Source of the DNA: Obelidium mucronatum
Lineage: Eukaryota > Chytridiomycota > Chytridiomycetes > Chytridiales > Chytriomycetaceae
Length of the DNA: 24,760 nt
Direction of reading: 5' to 3'
Assembly: GCA_025765595.1 (NCBI GenBank)
Contig: JAIVFH010000359.1
Coordinates: forward strand, 1-24,760
Positions 20,660-24,760 of the stretch are shown piece after piece. Under the pieces are notes generated by a model. It was not told where the DNA came from and ran no database searches. It saw only the letters and a list, made by a program, of their open reading frames with translations. Position numbers and translations under genes: made by a program. Each line of letters opens with the position of its first letter. Position 1 is the stretch's first letter.

Positions 20660-21433
20660 ATGAACCAAGCGACAGACGACTCCAACGCCAAAGATATTTT
20701 TAAAGCAACGCCACCCCACACGAACGCCTCTTTGGTCTATTCAACTCCTTTAAGTGACGGAGGTAATGCGGATCTCAATGCATATTTGCAACAGCAGCAG
20801 CAGACCTTCAATCATCCCGAAGCAACCTCCAATATTCTGACTGCCATCAGAACAATCAATAAGCCACAAAGGCAAAGCGGTGCTCAGAACAGTCTCCCCA
20901 GAGGGCGAAGCCCCACCGATTTTTCAAAGAAACCATACAATAGGCCTTCGAACCATCTCTCGAATGATTTAACTCGAAGATGTTTATTTCCGACTGCGCC
21001 ACCTCCACTAACAACTGCCGAAACTGCCTCACTCTTCTACCAACGCACTTTATCAAGCTCTACACCACTGACTATGTCTAAGGTCAGTGGTATTTTGGAT
21101 ACTCCTGGGGCTGGGAGGGTCCAAACCTCGACCACCGCATCCTCATCCACGAATGATTCTGAAGCAAAAGAAGCAACGTATCATAAACGACACCGTGAAG
21201 CCGAGAAACAGCGCCGCGAATCTCTCAGACTAGGATTCGAGCAGTTAAAGGGGCTTCTGCCAGCATCAATGACTGTTGAGGAAAAAAGTTGGAGCCAAGT
21301 CAGGCTTTTGGAATATGGCCTGGAGTACATAATAGACTTGAAGAAAAGAGTTGACGCAAAAGCGCTGGAGAATTTTAAGTTGTTGGAAGTTCTCCGCAAA
21401 TTTGGCGAGATTGAAAAGGAAGGTGAACGATAA
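20660..21433 (+). CDS. bHLH transcription factor, array member 1
   Basis: An intron-free frame of 257 residues. Residues 1-170 are Ser/Thr/Gln/Pro-rich and probably disordered. The bHLH domain starts near residue 176: the basic region HREAEKQRR has the H178-E182-R186 pattern used to read CACGTG. Helix 1 is RESLRLGFEQLKGLLP and helix 2 is SWSQVRLLEYGLEYIIDLKK. Helix 2 has SQ and G where most bHLH proteins have SK and A. A short amphipathic extension (ALENFKLLEVLRKFGEIEKE) closes the protein and may add dimer contacts. It is the most divergent of the array (VEEKSW against IGERSW in the others). Probably nuclear; partners are likely its neighbours' products. Confidence 0.9.
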   Translation: MNQATDDSNAKDIFKATPPHTNASLVYSTPLSDGGNADLNAYLQQQQQTFNHPEATSNILTAIRTINKPQRQSGAQNSLPRGRSPTDFSKKPYNRPSNHLSNDLTRRCLFPTAPPPLTTAETASLFYQRTLSSSTPLTMSKVSGILDTPGAGRVQTSTTASSSTNDSEAKEATYHKRHREAEKQRRESLRLGFEQLKGLLPASMTVEEKSWSQVRLLEYGLEYIIDLKKRVDAKALENFKLLEVLRKFGEIEKEGER

Positions 21434-21526
21434 AACTACACGGGAGGTTCAATTCTTACAAAGCATACAAAAATGTTATAAAATCAACTGTAAATGATGT
21501 ATGGCTATACCGTTATCCTTGTTCTC

Positions 21527-21532
21527 CACGTG
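21527..21532. promoter_or_regulatory. CACGTG E-box before array member 2
   Basis: A palindromic CACGTG, followed by C, 144 bp before the start of the second bHLH gene. It is the sequence predicted for the array's own H-E-R basic regions. A TGACGTAA motif follows at 21565-21572. Confidence 0.5.
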
Positions 21533-21670
21533 CTACGCGTAATATAAAAGTTGCCCGGCAAAAATGACGTAATGAAACCATGCTGATTCGCCCCAGCCCA
21601 CTTTCTTTCACAAACTTGATTCGCAATCGGATTCAGTCTAACTTGCGAAACTTGCCTTCTTCATTAAGCT

Positions 21671-22595
21671 ATGAGTCAGGAGAAAGATACTTTAGAGTGG
21701 GATGCTCTTCTCAATTCCATCAATAACTCATGTCCTAGCACCCAGTACCAATTTGGTAGCACTACCAAAGAATCAAATTCGCCTCTTGGATTAAGTTTTA
21801 GTATGGGTGCTGGTGTCGAAACTGATAATGCGCTGGCACTCTATACTGCCAAAGTCTCTTCACATATACAACCTGATTCGCTACAACACCAGCAGCTACA
21901 TCCAGCCCCACCAAATACACAGCAATTAAATTCTCAAACTTCTCAAACACAAAGAATCAGCCCGTACTCACGACCTCATAATCCATGCCATACGTCCAGC
22001 CCTTTGTCATCGGCAGGTGCCTTATCTACCAAGGCCCGCCATCAGTCTGTATTTGGATCTTCAGCGTATATAGACAGTCGACATATAACACAATCAAACT
22101 ACTCTACTGGTGCGATTACTGGTAACCCGGATGGTTCAGACTTTTGGGATGCCCTCTTCGAAAACCCCAGTCATACACTCTTACAGAGCCAAAATAGAAC
22201 TTCAGAAGCCCCTACATCTATTCAAAATGAAGTTTCAACTTTACTTGACGGGGCTGGGCCAAGTGAAATTGAGGAGCAAATGTGTTTTGAGGAAAGCAAT
22301 AGTTCCGGCACCACTACCACTACACAAGACCTTGAAAAAAAAACAGAAATTCCTCAAAATACATCGTGAAAACGAGCGGCAAAGGCGCGAATCTTTACGT
22401 GTTGGTTTTGAAAAGTTGAAGAAACTTTTGCCTCCTTCCTTAACTATTGGCGAAAGAAGTTGGAGCCAGCCACGCCTTTTGGAATGTGGTTTAGAGTATA
22501 TAGAGGAGCTGAAAAGAAAGTCGGAGGATGTTGAGATGGATAATTGCAAGTGTCGGGAAGCTCTACGGCGGTTTGCCGAATTATCCAAAAAATGA
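21671..22595 (+). CDS. bHLH transcription factor, array member 2 (frame break in A9 run)
   Basis: The N-terminal frame from the ATG runs to a stop at 22367-22369, and the bHLH domain lies in the next frame, ending at 22593-22595. The two frames meet in a run of nine A (22335-22343); eight A would give one open frame of about 307 residues. The sister gene supports this: its NEKEKQWLKIHR aligns with DLEKK joined to QKFLKIHR here. The alternative is a 40-base intron (GTGAAA...AATAG, about 22261-22300), which also restores the frame but is shorter than the other introns. The N-terminus (LEWDALLNSI) is Ser/Gln-rich. The domain reads HRENERQRR, then IGERSWSQPRLLECGLEYI, then a short extension ending ALRRFAELSKK. 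Probably functional apart from the break. Confidence 0.8.
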
Positions 22596-22714
22596 AGACA
22601 ATGTAGGAGGAAAGACGCTCTGTTTATATTTCTCCATATGAAAAGCGTCTAAATATGTAATTATTTTGATAATTGCAAGAGTTTTTTTCTCCAGTTGGGC
22701 TTGCGAGTTAGATA

Positions 22715-22720
22715 CACGTG
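22715..22720. promoter_or_regulatory. CACGTG E-box before array member 3
   Basis: CACGTG followed by CA, 106 bp before the proposed start of the third bHLH gene, in the 225-bp gap after member 2. Confidence 0.5.
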
Positions 22721-22820
22721 CATCTCCAACACTTTTCTTTCAAAATGGTGCCATAACCAGAAAAGTAAAACCTTACATAAGTAATCGAGGCGCTCAAATT
22801 CTTGGATTCGCTTTGGATTG

Positions 22821-23649
22821 ATGCCCCCAGACGATACAAAGTCCCGACGGTACGAGTAGTAGTCTATTCCTCATAAATCTGCCTGAACCAATACAGTACT
22901 TAATTTCCACGAACTTAAGATCTAAACTAGACTCTAATAGAAGCTACAAGTTGAGCTGTCGTTCAAGTCAACGGCAATTGTTCAACAGCGCCTCTCATTC
23001 CGACAATCTCCTGACGTCATCTAATTACGTCTCTCCAAACTTGCAACGAAAGGACAATACATATGATTCTCAGAATCCTACCAATCATAGCTCGGAGTCA
23101 CAGCCAATACGGACAACAATCGGAACCCCAAAAATTACAACATCACTATGCAAGGCAAAGAACACCGCGAAATGCGCCGGCACAAACGTAAAATTTCAGC
23201 ATTTCGCTGATAACGGTGACGGTGACGGCCTTGGATATTCACTTAACAACCAAATCCATGCTGGTCCAATCAGTTCTCAAGAGCCTGAAAAATACCCTTC
23301 ATCGCTTTCTACGGATCCGACGACAGCCAACTGCTTAATAACACAGCTTCTCGATGAAAGTGACGCCATTGAAGTTAGCAACGAGAAAGAAAAACAGTGG
23401 CTCAAAATACATCGCCATCGCGAGAATGAGAGACAGCGGCGGGATTCCCTTCGACGTGGCTTCGACAAGTTGAAAAAAGTACTCCCGGACTCCATGGCGA
23501 TTGGCGAGAGGAGTTGGAGTCAGCCACGACTTTTGGAATATGGGTTGGAGTACATTGTTGAGTTGAAGCGGTTGTCTGCAGAGAAGGCTGAAGAGAATCG
23601 AAAATGCAAGGATATCTTGCGGCAATTTGCCGATCTGAAGGATACCTAG
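22821..23649 (+). CDS. bHLH transcription factor, array member 3
   Basis: The open frame holding the domain has no ATG before helix 1, so a spliced start is proposed: exon 1 at 22821-22849 (MPPDDTKSRR) with a GTACGA donor. Two acceptors fit the phase, giving exon 2 from 22920 (252 residues) or 22941 (245 residues); I cannot choose. The N-terminal part is Ser/Asn-rich. The basic region HRENERQRR has the H-E-R pattern. Helix 2 is SWSQPRLLEYGLEYIVELKR, and a short extension ends DILRQFADLKDT. The domain is very close to member 2, in DNA as well as in protein, so the two are a tandem duplication. A full CRE palindrome, TGACGTCA (23012-23019), lies inside the coding sequence. Confidence 0.82.
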
Positions 23650-24269
23650 TATTCCTGAGTTTAAGGACGTTGAATAGAATACAAGAATTGCAGAAAAAAA
23701 TTCCTTTCTCCGAGTTTTGAAGAACAAGTACGTCAGTGAACGTCAATCCCGTTAATGATTCGAAACTGTGTTGTTAATGAACCATGATATTAAAGCTCGT
23801 ATCCAGTTTGTGGGGGGCATAATATTCACGTGCAAAGAACGACAATGCCGCAGATCCAAATGCATGGTGCACAAAGGCTGATAACTCAAGGCAGGCGAAT
23901 TGCATTCAAAACATGGCGACCCATGTTGAAATGAATGCAACTGCAGCTTGTATTTGAGACTTCAAAGAAGTCACAAGGGCAGCGCAGGCGATCATTCTTA
24001 AATAAGTTTTATTGAGCAATTGTTTCTTGTGACAAAACGGCAGACGACTGGAGGCCACATCAATTAAATGAGATTAGAATAAAAAACTGTATAAATTCGA
24101 TCCGTAAAGTACATTCTAAGCTGAAACGCAATGACGCCATGGAGCCACGGGGAAAAAATTGCAGGACTAGAATTTATTGAAATCTCAGGTGAATCTCAGC
24201 GCATCAATTTCTAGACGTCTTCAGGAAGTTAACAATACAAATCAATATAAGCAGATCGATAAAGAAAAT
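23650..24269. promoter_or_regulatory. Intergenic region before the fourth array gene
   Basis: About 620 bp without a convincing gene; short open frames on the minus strand have no protein-like features. It contains a CACGTG (23827-23832) and a TGACGCC (24132-24138). Codons in frame with the next gene extend upstream from 24270 to about 24177, but without an ATG. Confidence 0.45.
23827..23832. promoter_or_regulatory. CACGTG E-box before the fourth array gene
   Basis: CACGTG followed by CA, as at 22715, and 443 bp before the proposed ATG of the fourth gene. It is the third such site, one in each gap that follows an array member. Confidence 0.5.
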
Positions 24270-24760
24270 ATGTCTACTGATACTGACCAAGACGAGTGGG
24301 AACAGATACTTCATTCCACAAAACCAAAGTTCCAAACGAACCCCACAGGTTCTCCGGAATCCATCATTCAGCTACCAGATTTGAGCTTTGGAAATGAATA
24401 CGTCACTTCCACTCTTGAAGGCCATCACTTGTCTCAGCAGCAGCTACAGCAGGTTATTGATCAAATGCAGCAAACACCCAAAATACACAACCGCAGCCAC
24501 AGCAGCAGCTATCAACGTACTTAAACACAGTCTCGACAAAAAAGTATCGTGCGTAGACAAGCTTCAAACCCGTACACTAGACCTCTTAGCCAACTGGTCT
24601 TGTATCTAGCCCACTTGTTAGCAAACCTACGATGATCATCCCACAGCAACACGCTGGTGGAAATACCACCAACATATACTCAAGCCGAAACTTTTCAAAC
24701 CAATACTATTCAAATAGTACCAGCGCTGCGGGAATTTCCGCAAATATATCTCAACAATCA
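24270..24760 (+). CDS. Probable bHLH array member 4, N-terminal part (runs off the window)
   Basis: The first ATG opens MSTDTDQDEWEQIL, which parallels the start of member 2 (MSQEKDTLEWDALL). A Gln-rich stretch (LSQQQLQQ) and SNPYTRP (member 2: ISPYSRP) follow in the same order. The first frame stops at 24522. Two introns restore an open frame to the window edge with matching phases: 24453-24530 (GTTATT...ACACAG) and 24597-24646 (GTCTTG...CCACAG, 50 bases). Exons are then 24270-24452, 24531-24596 and 24647 onward. The first intron is itself Gln-coding in another frame, so an indel instead of an intron is possible. The bHLH domain would lie beyond the window, so the family call rests on the N-terminal similarity and position. 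Confidence 0.5.

Overview
The window looks like nuclear DNA of an early-diverging fungus, most likely a chytrid. Genes have many GT-AG introns, mostly about 47-125 bases long. There is a fungal-type 3-ketosteroid reductase, a CCG-type tetraspanin, and a secreted protein with Stig1-like cysteine repeats. A Ty1/copia retrotransposon is also present. The lineage is an inference from gene content; no rRNA or other marker is present.

Layout. Bases 1-4752 (+ strand) carry two housekeeping genes: NOP58 (box C/D snoRNP core) and a phosphatidylinositol-4-phosphate 5-kinase. They converge on a long minus-strand block at 4882-20306. That block encodes, from right to left, an Erg27/HSD17B7-like ketosteroid reductase, a multi-pass membrane protein, a four-finger C2H2 protein, a tetraspanin, a secreted protein with R-lectin, Ig-like and DUF3472-like regions, and a very long secreted cysteine-rich protein with a Thr-rich tail. 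The multi-pass gene is split by a full-length, apparently intact copia element (12763-18372). The element has two 186-bp LTRs that I read as identical and a perfect 5-bp target duplication, and removing it restores the host reading frame exactly. The insertion is therefore very young.

From 20660 to the right edge lies a tandem array of three bHLH transcription factor genes and the start of a probable fourth, all on the + strand. They share an unusual helix-2 signature and HxxxExxxR basic regions that predict CACGTG binding. Each gap between array members contains one CACGTG, which suggests auto- or cross-regulation.

Two genes carry single-base frame breaks (NOP58 near 770-777; the second bHLH gene in an A9 run) and a third break is suspected in the multi-pass gene. 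Because NOP58 is essential in yeast, residual assembly indels are the simplest explanation. All exon joins are hand-made from frame, splice-site and homology reasoning; no RNA evidence was available.
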